Origin: Candidatus Bathyarchaeota archaeon
GTDB taxonomy: Archaea; Thermoproteota; Bathyarchaeia; 40CM-2-53-6
DNA: 64,000 nucleotides
Reading direction: 5' to 3'
Assembly (NCBI GenBank): GCA_005888735.1
Contig: VBBN01000037.1
Span: 34,495-98,494, forward strand
The notes under the pieces were generated by a model. The model saw only the letters and a list, made by a program, of their open reading frames with translations. It made no database searches and was not told the origin of the DNA. Positions 36,375-44,966 of the stretch are shown here, piece after piece; the stretch's first letter is position 1, and the number at the start of each line of letters is the position of its first letter. Position numbers and translations under genes: made by a program.

Positions 36375-37043
36375 TTGCGCCTTTACGTCGTGGCTATAGG
36401 AGCAGTCGTCACACTAAGCGGAGTGTATTACATGCTGCAAGAGGGTGGTATCATGGGAAATCCCTCCGGACCGAATGGACTCACTGCAATGGGACTAGGG
36501 ATCATCGACATCGTCTTGGGATTGATTATGGCAAGACCCTCCAAAGTTTCAGCTCAGACGGGACCCGGTTCGATAGCGAAAGTCCTCATAGATCGTGGAG
36601 TTTATGGAACTAGCGTCTACCAACTCGCCTTTTTTGACCACAAGCTCGTGCTGAAGAGGCTTGCCACCTCCAGAACCACCGTACTGCTTGGGTTGCTGCT
36701 GACTATTGCGGGCGCAGTTCTAGAGACTGGTAACCTGCTGGTGGGAGCAGCAGCGGGAGGCCTTACTGGATACGTGGTGCAGGAATTCGTCACCCAGAAG
36801 AGGCGTGAGAGAATTTTGAAAGATAATTCACTCGGGTCAACCGGATTGGGCGACGTCGAGTTCCTCTACGAGAACGTGGACGACTTCCAAGTCCGTGGAA
36901 ACCGAATGATGGTTTCGGTCGCTGACCGGGTTTTTAGGATAAATCTCCCCCGAGGATACACTAGAACATTAGGACCCGTGCTGGCTAGAATGGTCCCGAG
37001 CTTCTATGAGAAATTGGTTACTCGGCTTGAGAAAGACCTCTGA
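36375..37043 (+). CDS. Hypothetical membrane protein
   Basis: 222 residues from TTG 36375. Hydrophobic segments at the N-terminus (RLYVVAIGAVVTLSGVYYM), near 40-52, and a hairpin at about 105-135 (VLLGLLLTIAGAVLETGN, LLVGAAAGGLTGYVV). The last 80 residues are soluble and look like a PH-like domain (FLYENVDDFQVRGNRMMVSV). No family is recognised. It follows the DUF1634 gene by 51 bases. Confidence 0.6.
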   Translation: MRLYVVAIGAVVTLSGVYYMLQEGGIMGNPSGPNGLTAMGLGIIDIVLGLIMARPSKVSAQTGPGSIAKVLIDRGVYGTSVYQLAFFDHKLVLKRLATSRTTVLLGLLLTIAGAVLETGNLLVGAAAGGLTGYVVQEFVTQKRRERILKDNSLGSTGLGDVEFLYENVDDFQVRGNRMMVSVADRVFRINLPRGYTRTLGPVLARMVPSFYEKLVTRLEKDL

Positions 37044-37248
37044 AGAAGAGCAGGAGAAGAGCGATCATACCAGTCGATACGGTCGCCAGCTCCCCCGCGG
37101 CAATGAACTTGTTCGGCTCTATAAACAGGGCACCTCTCCCGGCTGTTTCTTGGTAGAACGCCCAAGCCATGAAAATCATGCTTGCGAGACTGGTGGCGAC
37201 TGTGAATATCCATAGCCCGCTCCAGAAGAACTTGTCATGCGAAGCCAT
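37018..37248 (-). CDS. Small two-span membrane protein
   Basis: 76 residues from ATG 37248. Two clear membrane segments, about 10-31 (GLWIFTVATSLASMIFMAWA) and 48-70 (IAAGELATVSTGMIALLLLF), with charged ends. It converges with, and overlaps by 26 bases, the preceding gene. No family is recognised. The hydrophobic pattern and proper start make it more likely real than a shadow. Confidence 0.55.
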   Translation of the reverse strand: MASHDKFFWSGLWIFTVATSLASMIFMAWAFYQETAGRGALFIEPNKFIAAGELATVSTGMIALLLLFFRGLSQAE

Positions 37249-37391
37249 TTAGGAACAGGAAGTAGTGCCTCAATCCGAGCTATTAACGTCGCGATATGCG
37301 AACTTTCCACGCGACTCATCCCAGCAAGGTCTGCAGGGATGCCCCCAACTCATCGAGCTTTTATTCGGGTCGTAGACACGACCCCAAAGCA

Positions 37392-37514
37392 GGGACCGTA
37401 GTCTAGATCATCCGCGCATGAGGACGTGGTGAGGACAACCAGGACAGGACATCGGGCTCCGGCGTCACGGACGGGGAGACCCGAAGGTCGTGGGTTCAAA
37501 TCCCACCGGTCCCG
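37392..37514 (+). tRNA. tRNA-Arg(CCG) with two introns
   Basis: Acceptor GGGACCG (37392-37398) pairs with CGGTCCC (37507-37513); T-arm GTGGG-TTCAAAT-CCCAC. The anticodon arm TCGGG-CTCCGG..A-CCCGA is interrupted after position 37 by a 16-base intron (37463-37478) with a textbook bulge-helix-bulge: bulges GGC and AGA and a four-pair helix CTCC/GGGG. A second intron of 32 bases (37407-37438) sits in the D-loop: helix GTCT/GGAC with bulges AGA and AAC. Splicing both leaves a normal 75-base tRNA with D-loop AGCCAGGACA and anticodon CCG. CCA is not encoded. Confidence 0.9.
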
Positions 37515-37642
37515 CCCAAACCCCCGCACCCGCTCCAGCGCGAACTCCAGGGTTCTCGCGAATCTCACATTGCTCTGAAACATTTAATGAATTGATATGC
37601 GCGAAGGTCTAGCGTAACATTCCAGCCGTGTTTTCTTTCGAT

Positions 37643-37774
37643 TTATGGTAAAACCAACTTGTGTGTTGAACCGTCGGAGGTAGCTAGCCGGTACATCCAT
37701 TTGATAACAGTCTTTCCGTCTCTCGTAAGTTCTTCCTGTATGAGGATCTTCGAGGCTCGTACCCGCCCGGCTGA
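37643..37774 (-). pseudogene. Short gene remnant
   Basis: A minus-strand frame of 43 codons (stop at 37643-37645, bounded upstream by a stop at 37775-37777) with protein-like content: SKILIQEELTRDGKTVIKWM, then YRLATSDGSTHKLVLP. No ATG, GTG or TTG opens it. I take it as the tail of a lost gene; the family is not recognised. Confidence 0.35.
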
Positions 37775-37976
37775 CTAGACGCGGTTCCTGTGTGGCGATT
37801 CCGAGTGAATTCAGCAGATGCTTTGCATGGTGGCCTCCTCACATAATCATTGAGAGCAAGGAGTGAAAGTGATGAAATTAGACTGAAGTGTAGAAGGCGA
37901 CGTGTAGACCTTGTCCAAAGCCGGTTTTCCCCTAGCTCTACTACGGAAGGCTCGATTTCTGAGATTTCTGCGTTAA

Positions 37977-38378
37977 GACCCTAACGGGTTTCAAATAAGC
38001 TTCAAGGTTCGGACGGCTGAAATCTCCGCATTCAGCAAGAAGCTCAAGGAACAGCACGAAGCCGTCCTCTGCATAGAGCCGCTATAACCTGACAATAAGG
38101 ACGGGCTCGAAACACTGGTAATACGCGGACGCTGGACGAGAAAGACAAGTCTGCACAGAAGGGACAAAGCGGCTAAGACTCTACGGTCGCTGTCTAGGTG
38201 CCAGGCCTACTTCTCCCGGTCTCCAGAAGTCGTGGGCGAGAAACTGCGAGTTTCAATAAGAGCTGAGCAATCCAAGTTTGAGTAGATCTTCGCAAAATTC
38301 GATGAGCTGAAAGTACCATACCCCGTCGCGAAACCTGCAAGCTTCGCCTCAAGCTTCGCCTCAAAAGCTGATTTGTGA
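37977..38378 (+). pseudogene. Decayed unidentified gene with two in-frame stops
   Basis: One frame reads as continuous protein-like sequence for about 133 codons (VRTAEISAFSKKLKEQHEAV, LETLVIRGRWTRKTS, PEVVGEKLRVSIRAEQSKFE) except for TAA at 38085-38087 and TAG at 38283-38285. Near its end (about 38337-38362) the unit AAGCTTCGCCTC is tandemly repeated. The whole gap 37515-38476 has no intact gene, so it appears to be a decayed accessory region next to the tRNA. Confidence 0.45.
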
Positions 38379-38476
38379 GTGCTATCATTCGATATCCTAG
38401 AGCCTCCTGAGATGTTTCCGACCCCTATGCCTAAACCTGAGAAGACTAAGTCCGAGCTAGGTTTCTCAATGACCGG

Positions 38477-39934
38477 ATGCTATTTCAAACCCCAATCCGC
38501 CGTCGTGCCGAGTTTGCCACTCGGTGGAAAGCCGCGTTTGAAGGGGTAGGCTTAAGCCAACCCGTCCTCTCGTTTTCATCGAGAAGATTCGGGTTGGATA
38601 GAGGTTCGAAGACTCGGGAAGTTACTGGTCTGATAATCTTGGTACTCGCGATCTTCCTGGTCTTGCAGTCATTCCCTACTTACCTGGCCGTGGCCGCTTC
38701 CCAAGTTTACGTCGCGTCTTGGGATGGACCAATCGATCCGGGAGCTCAAGACTTTGTTGCCTCGTCAATAAGCGACGCTCGCTCAATTGGAGCGACTACC
38801 TTCATCCTCGTCCTCAACACGTTCGGCGGCAGCGGCAACAACATGGATAACATCATCAGCACCATATCCAGCTACCAAACAGATGGGAACACCGTCATCA
38901 CCCTCGTCGCGCCAACCGCAACCCATGCCTTTAGCGCCGGTACTTTCATCGCCGAGGCTTCGAACAAGATCTACATGGTAAGAGGAACCGTAATCGGCTC
39001 AGCCACACCAGTCCTTCCACCATTCTCCGACCCCTCCGAACTCCGCAAAGACATCGACGCGTTTTCCAAGTACATGCAGACGATAACCCGTTACTGGGGG
39101 AGAAACGACACCGCAACGGCTCTAATGGTTACCAACGGAACATCCTACACCGACGCTGACGCGGCCCGGCTCGGCGTCATCAACGGGACTCTCGCTGGCC
39201 CGTCAGTCCGAAATGCTCTCGCCCAACTTCCAGCTCCTTACACCATAACCGATCCGAACATCGAAATCCATTCTTCTGGAATCCGTTCCGCAGCCATCGA
39301 AATTCTCAGCGACCCCACACTCGCTGCCGTACTCTTTTTACTGGGCGTCGCAGCAATTCTCATAGACCTGTTCCATCCCACACTAGTTCTCACAGTCATT
39401 GGGGGAACAGCCCTAGTCCTTTCATTATTTGGTCTTGGCCTTTTCGGCGTCTCCTTGGTCTCACTTGTCCTGATGTTAGTAGGAGCACTCTTCATCTTCC
39501 TAGAAGTAAAAATCCATCATGGCGTGTCTGCACTCATCGGAGTTGCCATTTTCATCGTAGGATTCCTGCTAATCTTCCGTCTGCCTCCCTCACCGCCCAT
39601 TCAGGGACAGCCGACAGGGCTCTTAGCCCCAATCGCCTTCATTACCTACGTACTTCTAGGCCTTCTGAGCGGCGGAGTCGTCCTCGGAAGCCTCTACCTT
39701 TACAAGGTAAGAGAGACTTTGATGCACCAGCCGCTGGCCATCAACCCCAAGTCTATAATAGGCAAAGAAGGCTTCCTTACGACTGATCTAAAGGCGGGCG
39801 GGTTTGCCACGGCGAACATAAGCGCCGAAGACTACACAGTAACATCCACCAGCGACGTCCCTAAGGGAACACGGGTCGTCGTAATAGACGTACAAGGCTT
39901 GAAACTGATTGTAGAAAGGAAGAAGGAAGCCTAG
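38477..39934 (+). CDS. NfeD-type membrane serine protease (ClpP class)
   Basis: Up to 485 residues. The first 50 or so may be leader, because the signal anchor GLIILVLAIFLVLQSFPTYL comes at about residue 53. The ClpP-like domain has FILVLNTFGGSGNNMDN and THAFSAGTFIAEASNKIYM, with the nucleophile serine in FSAG. Four spans follow (near AAVLFLLGVAAILIDLF and LSLFGLGLFGVSLVSLVLML), then the soluble NfeD OB-fold tail, here SIIGKEGFLTTDLKAGGFAT. Archaeal NfeD proteases cleave the C-terminus of partner stomatins; the partner gene is 3 bases downstream. Confidence 0.9.
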   Translation: MLFQTPIRRRAEFATRWKAAFEGVGLSQPVLSFSSRRFGLDRGSKTREVTGLIILVLAIFLVLQSFPTYLAVAASQVYVASWDGPIDPGAQDFVASSISDARSIGATTFILVLNTFGGSGNNMDNIISTISSYQTDGNTVITLVAPTATHAFSAGTFIAEASNKIYMVRGTVIGSATPVLPPFSDPSELRKDIDAFSKYMQTITRYWGRNDTATALMVTNGTSYTDADAARLGVINGTLAGPSVRNALAQLPAPYTITDPNIEIHSSGIRSAAIEILSDPTLAAVLFLLGVAAILIDLFHPTLVLTVIGGTALVLSLFGLGLFGVSLVSLVLMLVGALFIFLEVKIHHGVSALIGVAIFIVGFLLIFRLPPSPPIQGQPTGLLAPIAFITYVLLGLLSGGVVLGSLYLYKVRETLMHQPLAINPKSIIGKEGFLTTDLKAGGFATANISAEDYTVTSTSDVPKGTRVVVIDVQGLKLIVERKKEA

Positions 39935-39937
39935 CAA

Positions 39938-40858
39938 TTGTTCCTCGAAGCTGTTCTCCAAACGGCCGCAGAAATCAACGCCCTCATTCAAATCTTCTTC
40001 TTCATACTGATCTTCATAATACTTCTCGCTGTCTTCGGTACTTCGATCAAGATAATCAAGGAATACGAGCGTGTAGTCGTCTTCCGCCTGGGAAGGGTCC
40101 AGCCAGCAAGAGGACCCGGATTTGTCCTGATTCTCCCTCTCATAAACCGGCTTGTGAAAATTGACCTTCGAGAGCGTTTCCTCGAAGTTCCTCATCAAAC
40201 GGCCATCACTAAAGACAACGCGCCGGTAGACATTGACTTCTTGATCTACTACAAGGTCATTGATGCTAACCAGAGCGTCGTCCAAGTCCAGAACTTTGTT
40301 GGCGCATCCGTTGGACTGGCCACCACAACCCTAAGAGCAGTGGTTGGAGACATTGGACTCGACGAGCTGCTGGCGAAAAGAGAGCAGATCAACACTGTTC
40401 TTCGTACGCGTTTGGACGAGGTCACAGAGAGATGGGGAATCAAGGTTACCAATGTCGAAATCCGCGAAATTCGCCCGCCAAAAGATGTCCAGGAAGCTAT
40501 GGTGAAGCAGATGACCGCAGAACGATCCCGTAGAGCAATGGTTCTCGAAGCAGACGGCAAACGAGAATCAACGGTCCTAGTCGCGGAAGGAGACAAGAAC
40601 GCCGCCATCCTAAGAGCTGAGGGTGATAAGCAATCAGCGATACTCCGAGCCGAAGGTTTGAACCAGTCACTGACCACAGTGTTTAACGCTGCCAAGGGAA
40701 TCGACGCGAAGACAATGGCGCTGCAATACCTCGACACGCTAAAGGCACTTGGCGCTACTCCGTCTACGAAATACATCTTTCCAATGGAGTTCACAAGCCT
40801 CCTCAGCAAAATGAGGGGCTTCATGCAAGAAAGCTCCGAGGACAAACCGTCCACCTAG
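39938..40858 (+). CDS. Stomatin/slipin-like SPFH (band 7) protein
   Basis: 306 residues from TTG 39938. An N-terminal membrane anchor (IQIFFFILIFIILLAVFG) precedes the SPFH domain: YERVVVFRLGRVQPARGPGF, LREQ-type ring contacts and GIKVTNVEIREIRPPKDVQE, then an Ala/Glu-rich coiled coil (EADGKRESTVLVAEGDKNAA). Stomatins form membrane rings. Paired with the preceding NfeD protease, its C-terminal tail may be the substrate. The genes are almost certainly cotranscribed. Confidence 0.93.
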   Translation: MFLEAVLQTAAEINALIQIFFFILIFIILLAVFGTSIKIIKEYERVVVFRLGRVQPARGPGFVLILPLINRLVKIDLRERFLEVPHQTAITKDNAPVDIDFLIYYKVIDANQSVVQVQNFVGASVGLATTTLRAVVGDIGLDELLAKREQINTVLRTRLDEVTERWGIKVTNVEIREIRPPKDVQEAMVKQMTAERSRRAMVLEADGKRESTVLVAEGDKNAAILRAEGDKQSAILRAEGLNQSLTTVFNAAKGIDAKTMALQYLDTLKALGATPSTKYIFPMEFTSLLSKMRGFMQESSEDKPST

Positions 40859-40933
40859 ACCGGACGGACCAGGACAGGGTCTAGGCGCAATGGTCAGCTA
40901 GGTTCATTAACCCTCAACTCTGATGCCCTAGCC

Positions 40934-41431
40934 ATGGGCGAACCTGAGACACAGCGGCCTAGAAGAGTTCAGGCTCTGATCGTAATCGCCCTTCTGGTCG
41001 TCCTCGCTACTGCCACCGCCTACGCGGTGATGAGCGACGCCTCGGTGAGAGGGTTAACGGTGAGGATATCCAACCCAATCAGAACCTGTTCCATAGACTC
41101 TTTGACAGACGCTAGGATGGTCACCTTCTCCCTATCTGCTATCGTCTACAGCACTCACTCCCTTCGGACCTCCATTAGTCAAGTAAGGCTTCAACTAGCG
41201 GCTGACGGAGTGGCGGTCGGCACCGCGAACGAAACTGACAGAGCTTTCGACCCGGGACAGGGAACTAGTTATTCCACCCTCCTTTTCAAGGACCCAGTCT
41301 TGGACCCCTCCAACCTTCCCCCCTCGTCCAACCTGGTCCTCGCCATAACAGCCCAAGTCTCGGCGGGCTTCTACAGAATGAAAACTACAGCTTCAGACAG
41401 CCAAGTCGTCAGCTCGGGGACCGGCTGTTAG
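40934..41431 (+). CDS. Hypothetical single-span exported protein
   Basis: 165 residues. One N-terminal membrane segment (ALIVIALLVVLATATAYAVM, residues 14-33), then a beta-rich outside domain with two cysteines (one near residue 52 and one at the very C-terminus) that could form a disulfide. No family is recognised. Start ATG 40934, 75 bases after the slipin gene. Confidence 0.6.
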   Translation: MGEPETQRPRRVQALIVIALLVVLATATAYAVMSDASVRGLTVRISNPIRTCSIDSLTDARMVTFSLSAIVYSTHSLRTSISQVRLQLAADGVAVGTANETDRAFDPGQGTSYSTLLFKDPVLDPSNLPPSSNLVLAITAQVSAGFYRMKTTASDSQVVSSGTGC

Positions 41432-41560
41432 CCTCCTCGCCCTGACCTGCTTCTCCTTGAAACGGTCCTCAGGGAGCAAATGCCGTTAAGAAACGCGTCA
41501 AAAAGGCATATTTCAGTACCAAGCGGAACCCTTTTCTTCTCATCAAAACACCAGTTACCT

Positions 41561-41926
41561 ATGCCGAAGACAGCAGGCATACCAAAGTCGTTAGTCGCCG
41601 ACATCAACAAACTCAAGACACGCCTAGGATCACTGGAGAAAGCCAACTCATCGCTACTCAAGGAATTCAAGAACACGATCAAAGAACACGCTGCAATGAT
41701 AAAAAAGCAAGAGCAGACAATCGCCAGCCTCGGAAAGAAGTCAGCGAAGAGAGAAAAACGCAAACCAAGCGCGTACAACCTCTTCCTCAAGGACAAAATG
41801 TCTCAGGGTATGAGCATGGTCGAAGCGGTCAAAGCATGGAAAGAGAAAGAAGGCGGAATGTCGACCTCAAGCATGAGGCAGACATCGACCAGCCAAGACT
41901 GGCAACAACAAACACAACAGTACTAG
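41561..41926 (+). CDS. HMG-box/YABBY-like small basic protein
   Basis: About 121 residues from ATG 41561 (the preceding 27 in-frame codons look like leader). Residues 10-60 form a coiled coil (LVADINKLKTRLGSLEKANS and onwards). Then a Lys-rich linker leads to RKPSAYNLFLKDKMSQGMSM followed by VEAVKAWKEKEGG, the pattern of the first helices of HMG-box and YABBY DNA-binding proteins (PSAYNLFxK). The tail is Ser/Thr/Gln-rich. It may be a chromatin or DNA-bending protein; that is inference from the motif. Confidence 0.65.
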   Translation: MPKTAGIPKSLVADINKLKTRLGSLEKANSSLLKEFKNTIKEHAAMIKKQEQTIASLGKKSAKREKRKPSAYNLFLKDKMSQGMSMVEAVKAWKEKEGGMSTSSMRQTSTSQDWQQQTQQY

Positions 41927-41975
41927 TGCAAGAGAAGCTCAATCACGGCTCGCCTGACGAGAAATGCGGCGCACC

Positions 41976-41990
41976 CCAAACTTTTTTTTC
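41976..41990 (+). terminator. T-run after the HMG-like gene
   Basis: CAAACTTTTTTTTCG, an eight-T run 50 bases after the stop, is the typical archaeal transcription end signal. The remainder of 41927-42215 shows nothing recognisable. Confidence 0.5.
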
Positions 41991-42215
41991 GATAAGGAGA
42001 GACTTCAGACCGACTGTCATTTTCTAGACTAGCAACCCTCCGACTGCGCTTCCGAAGATAGTCTCGACCTTCAGGTCAGGTTAGGCGGTGACGCACATTT
42101 CCTAATGCGCACCGGGCCGAAAACAAAGCGGGATGGGTCTGAGACGAAAAAAGCATCGGGAACTAATCGTCTAACGGCTCGCTCGATAAGAGGCTGGTTG
42201 TTCAGGATAGCATGT

Positions 42216-42485
42216 TTACTCCAGGAGCTTCACAGCCTCGTCTCGAGGAATGGCGACGAGCGTCTCGGTGTGTAGCAGGTCTCCCCACCGCATCAGTGCT
42301 TTCAAAGCCGCCTTCTCACTAGGCGCCTCAATTGTCACAACCGCGTCATAACGTCCGATCGTCCAATAGGCGCTGACAACTTTTCCCCCTTCGTCTCTGA
42401 ACTTGTTCCAGAGCCTGTCCGCCTGCTGAACCATATCCTTGGTCGGCTTGGTTCTCCACTTTGCTAGACTAACGAAAAATGGCAT
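42216..42485 (-). CDS. GYD domain protein
   Basis: About 89 residues from ATG 42485. Matches the GYD family: MPFFVSLAKWRTKPTKDMV, GGKVVSAYWTIGRYDAVVTI containing the G-R-Y-D signature, and IEAPSEKAALKALMRW. The fold is ferredoxin-like and members are small, often stress-linked, with no firmly established function. It stands alone. Confidence 0.85.
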   Translation of the reverse strand: MPFFVSLAKWRTKPTKDMVQQADRLWNKFRDEGGKVVSAYWTIGRYDAVVTIEAPSEKAALKALMRWGDLLHTETLVAIPRDEAVKLLE

Positions 42486-42742
42486 TTGCAACCACATTGC
42501 CCATCGACAGTATTTGAAACCTGTGTCTTGCCAAAAACCCTAGGCTTGAGGACTTCCCGCGGAAATGGGCCATGCTTGCTTGGCAGGGAAGATGTCGTAT
42601 TGACGTGACTCGGCCTACCCCCCAAGAATTGCTTTGAAAGCGTTCAACGCGAGCGTCAAGCATCTTCGCGCCTTCACGAAGGTTCTTAGCCTAGTTCCGA
42701 GGCGATTTGGGAGGTATACGAGAGGAGGTGTTATCCAGGCCG

Positions 42743-42889
42743 ATGAGTCGTAGTTCGTATGGTAGCCCCAGAACGATGCACAAAGTAACCTGTTCTGACT
42801 GTGGGAAGGAAACTGAAGTGCCGTTCCAGCCAACTGAGGGAAGACCAGTTTACTGTAGGGATTGCTACCAGAAACATAGAAGGTACTAG
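42743..42889 (+). CDS. CxxC-x(n)-CxxC zinc-binding small protein
   Basis: 48 residues from ATG 42743, with a GAGGAGGTG purine-rich site about 14 bases upstream. After an arginine/serine leader comes MHKVTCSDCGKETEVPFQPT and EGRPVYCRDCYQKHRRY, the well-conserved zinc ribbon found across archaea and candidate-phyla bacteria. It probably binds nucleic acid; the function is unknown. Confidence 0.8.
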   Translation: MSRSSYGSPRTMHKVTCSDCGKETEVPFQPTEGRPVYCRDCYQKHRRY

Positions 42890-43019
42890 TAGTTTCTGCT
42901 AGTCCCGGGAGTCTTCAACGACTCCGATACGCAGTAATTATCATCCGCTTTTTAGGAACCCTACTCTTAAACGACGGTCAGCCTCATCGCAATCACTCTT
43001 CCAATCGCGTTGATCCAGC

Positions 43020-43754
43020 CTGACTGAGGAAATCGTTGTTGAGAAGCCTGACGAAATCCCCGGAGCCTGGCAATCATACTACGGCAGCCTCGCAGACCTC
43101 TTCCGCAGCAAAATGCGTCCGTCGAGTCGTTGGACGATTCTTGAAGCGGGCGCTGGGAAAGGACAGCTGACAATTCCCCTCCTCCGCCGTCTACCCGGCT
43201 CAACTAGCTACATTGCTGTCGACTCATCACGAGGGGCGTACCGCGACTGGCTTCCGCAGCTCACAAGGTTGTTGGATGCGACAAGACTTCGCGAGAGGGT
43301 CAGAGTCTTGAACGAAGATGTGAGAAGAATGCTGAGCGTGAAGAGTCAGAGCGTGAACGCGATAGTGTCTAACGAGCTTCTGTGCGACCTTCCGAGAGAA
43401 GCACAGCTAGCTAGAGCGTTTAGAGAGTTCAGCCGTGTATTGGTGCCCGGAGGAATTATGATTCATGGCGAGTGGTCGTCGGTACCCCGAAAAGACCAGA
43501 AGTCGTTTCAAGTCACTCACAACCCTTCTTGGAATCCAGACCAACTCTCTATTCAAGCAAGCAACGCAGGCTTCGTCGGGATAGAGTTCTGTTTCTTCGA
43601 CACCACACTGAAATTCAAAGGAGAATCCGCTGAGAGAGAAGTAGAAAGCTGGGCGCCAGCGAAACACTTCCTACCCAAGAACAAACACATTTTGCGAAAA
43701 CATGGAATGCGGTTACCTCCCGAACACATCATCTTCTGCCACAAACCACGGTAA
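43020..43754 (+). CDS. SAM-dependent methyltransferase, apparent CTG start
   Basis: Class I methyltransferase fold: motif I ILEAGAGKGQLTIPLLRRL, an acidic strand-2 end in YIAVDSSRGAYRDW, NAIVSNELLCDLPRE, and REFSRVLVPGGIMIHGEWSS. The substrate is unknown. The first ATG (43113) leaves only a few residues before motif I. The frame is open and protein-like back to a TGA at 43011-43013, and the only start-like codon there is CTG 43020 (CTG ACT GAG), giving about 244 residues. A TATA-like CTCTTAAA near 42964 fits that start. Confidence 0.8.
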   Translation: MTEEIVVEKPDEIPGAWQSYYGSLADLFRSKMRPSSRWTILEAGAGKGQLTIPLLRRLPGSTSYIAVDSSRGAYRDWLPQLTRLLDATRLRERVRVLNEDVRRMLSVKSQSVNAIVSNELLCDLPREAQLARAFREFSRVLVPGGIMIHGEWSSVPRKDQKSFQVTHNPSWNPDQLSIQASNAGFVGIEFCFFDTTLKFKGESAEREVESWAPAKHFLPKNKHILRKHGMRLPPEHIIFCHKPR

Positions 43755-43838
43755 TAGGAAAGCGAACTGTTATAGAAGCCGTCGACAAAATACCCTCTCC
43801 CAGACACGAGGTTGAGAGACCCCCGTCATCGCTCTGGG

Positions 43839-44966
43839 ATGGAAGAAAGCAAGAAAGCATCTCTTCTCCTTGAAGACGGGACGCTCTTTCAGGGCGCGGG
43901 GTTCGGTGCCGAGACAGAGGTCTCAGGCGAAGTCGTATTCAACACTTCAATGTACGGCTACCCCGAACTCCTAACAGATCCATCCTACTACGACCAAATA
44001 GTCGTAATGACCTATCCGATCATCGGCTCCTATGGAGTGCCGTCGCGATCACTCTCTGACAAGCACGGAATGCCACTTCATTTCGAATCTAACGCGATAA
44101 AGGTGAAAGGGTATGCAGTCCATTCTCTCTCCGCCCCGAGCCACTGGTCCAGCGAGCGAACAGTCCAAGACTGGCTTCAATCAGAAAACGTACCAGGAAT
44201 ATCTGGTATCGACACCCGAGCTCTTACACAGAGGCTCAGAACCAAAGGGACCATGCTTGGAACCCTGAGAGTCTCATCCGACAATTTCGACCCTGATATG
44301 GGAGAGCGCGACCTCAAGAAACTGCGAGATCCCAACCAGTACGACATTGTGAAAAACGTGAGTCCCCCTAAACCTGTGGTATACAATGGGGAAAACGGGG
44401 CGAGAATAGTCGTCATCGACTGTGGGGCAAAGTTTGGAATCGTGAGAGAGCTGCTCGCCAAGGGGGTGGGCGTGGTCAGAACCCCCTACGATTACAGCCT
44501 CGACAATATCCTCCAGTTCAATCCTCATGGCATCGTCATAAGCAATGGTCCTGGGGACCCAACAAAGTGCGAGAAGACCATCGAGACAACCCGCCAGCTA
44601 ATCAACGACACGGACCTTCCGCTAATGGGAATCTGCCTAGGTAGCCAGATACTGGGACTAGCAGCGGGAGGCAGCACCTTCAAGCTGAAGTTCGGCCACC
44701 GAGCGGTAAACCATCCATGTCTGGACCTGAAAACCGGACGATGTTACATAACAACCCAGAACCACGGTTATACTATCGAAGAGAAATCAATCACAGATAC
44801 CGACTTCGAAGTCAGCTTCAAAAACGTCAACGACAAGACCGTAGAAGGAATCCGTCACAAGACGAAGAAAATCATAGGCGTCCAGTGGCATCCTGAAAGC
44901 TCACCCGGTCCACACGACACACAGTTTCTCTTCGCAGAGTTCCTCGGAGATGCGGCTAGAAGTTGA
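43839..44966 (+). CDS. carA: Carbamoyl-phosphate synthase, small (glutaminase) subunit
   Basis: About 375 residues from ATG 43839 (TTG 43812 also possible). It starts KASLLLEDGTLFQGAGFGA. The N-terminal domain has VVFNTSMYGYPELLTDPSY. The class I glutaminase has the nucleophile in MGICLGSQILGLAAGG (Cys, with Ser where His often follows) and the His-Glu pair in IGVQWHPESSPGPHD. It supplies ammonia to CarB for arginine and pyrimidine synthesis. It overlaps carB by 4 bases. Confidence 0.94.
   Translation: MEESKKASLLLEDGTLFQGAGFGAETEVSGEVVFNTSMYGYPELLTDPSYYDQIVVMTYPIIGSYGVPSRSLSDKHGMPLHFESNAIKVKGYAVHSLSAPSHWSSERTVQDWLQSENVPGISGIDTRALTQRLRTKGTMLGTLRVSSDNFDPDMGERDLKKLRDPNQYDIVKNVSPPKPVVYNGENGARIVVIDCGAKFGIVRELLAKGVGVVRTPYDYSLDNILQFNPHGIVISNGPGDPTKCEKTIETTRQLINDTDLPLMGICLGSQILGLAAGGSTFKLKFGHRAVNHPCLDLKTGRCYITTQNHGYTIEEKSITDTDFEVSFKNVNDKTVEGIRHKTKKIIGVQWHPESSPGPHDTQFLFAEFLGDAARS

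Noticed and set aside
38337..38362. Start of a CRISPR or microsatellite array
   Set aside because: Only two tandem units of about 12 bases are present, with no spacers. It is a small duplication inside a decayed gene.
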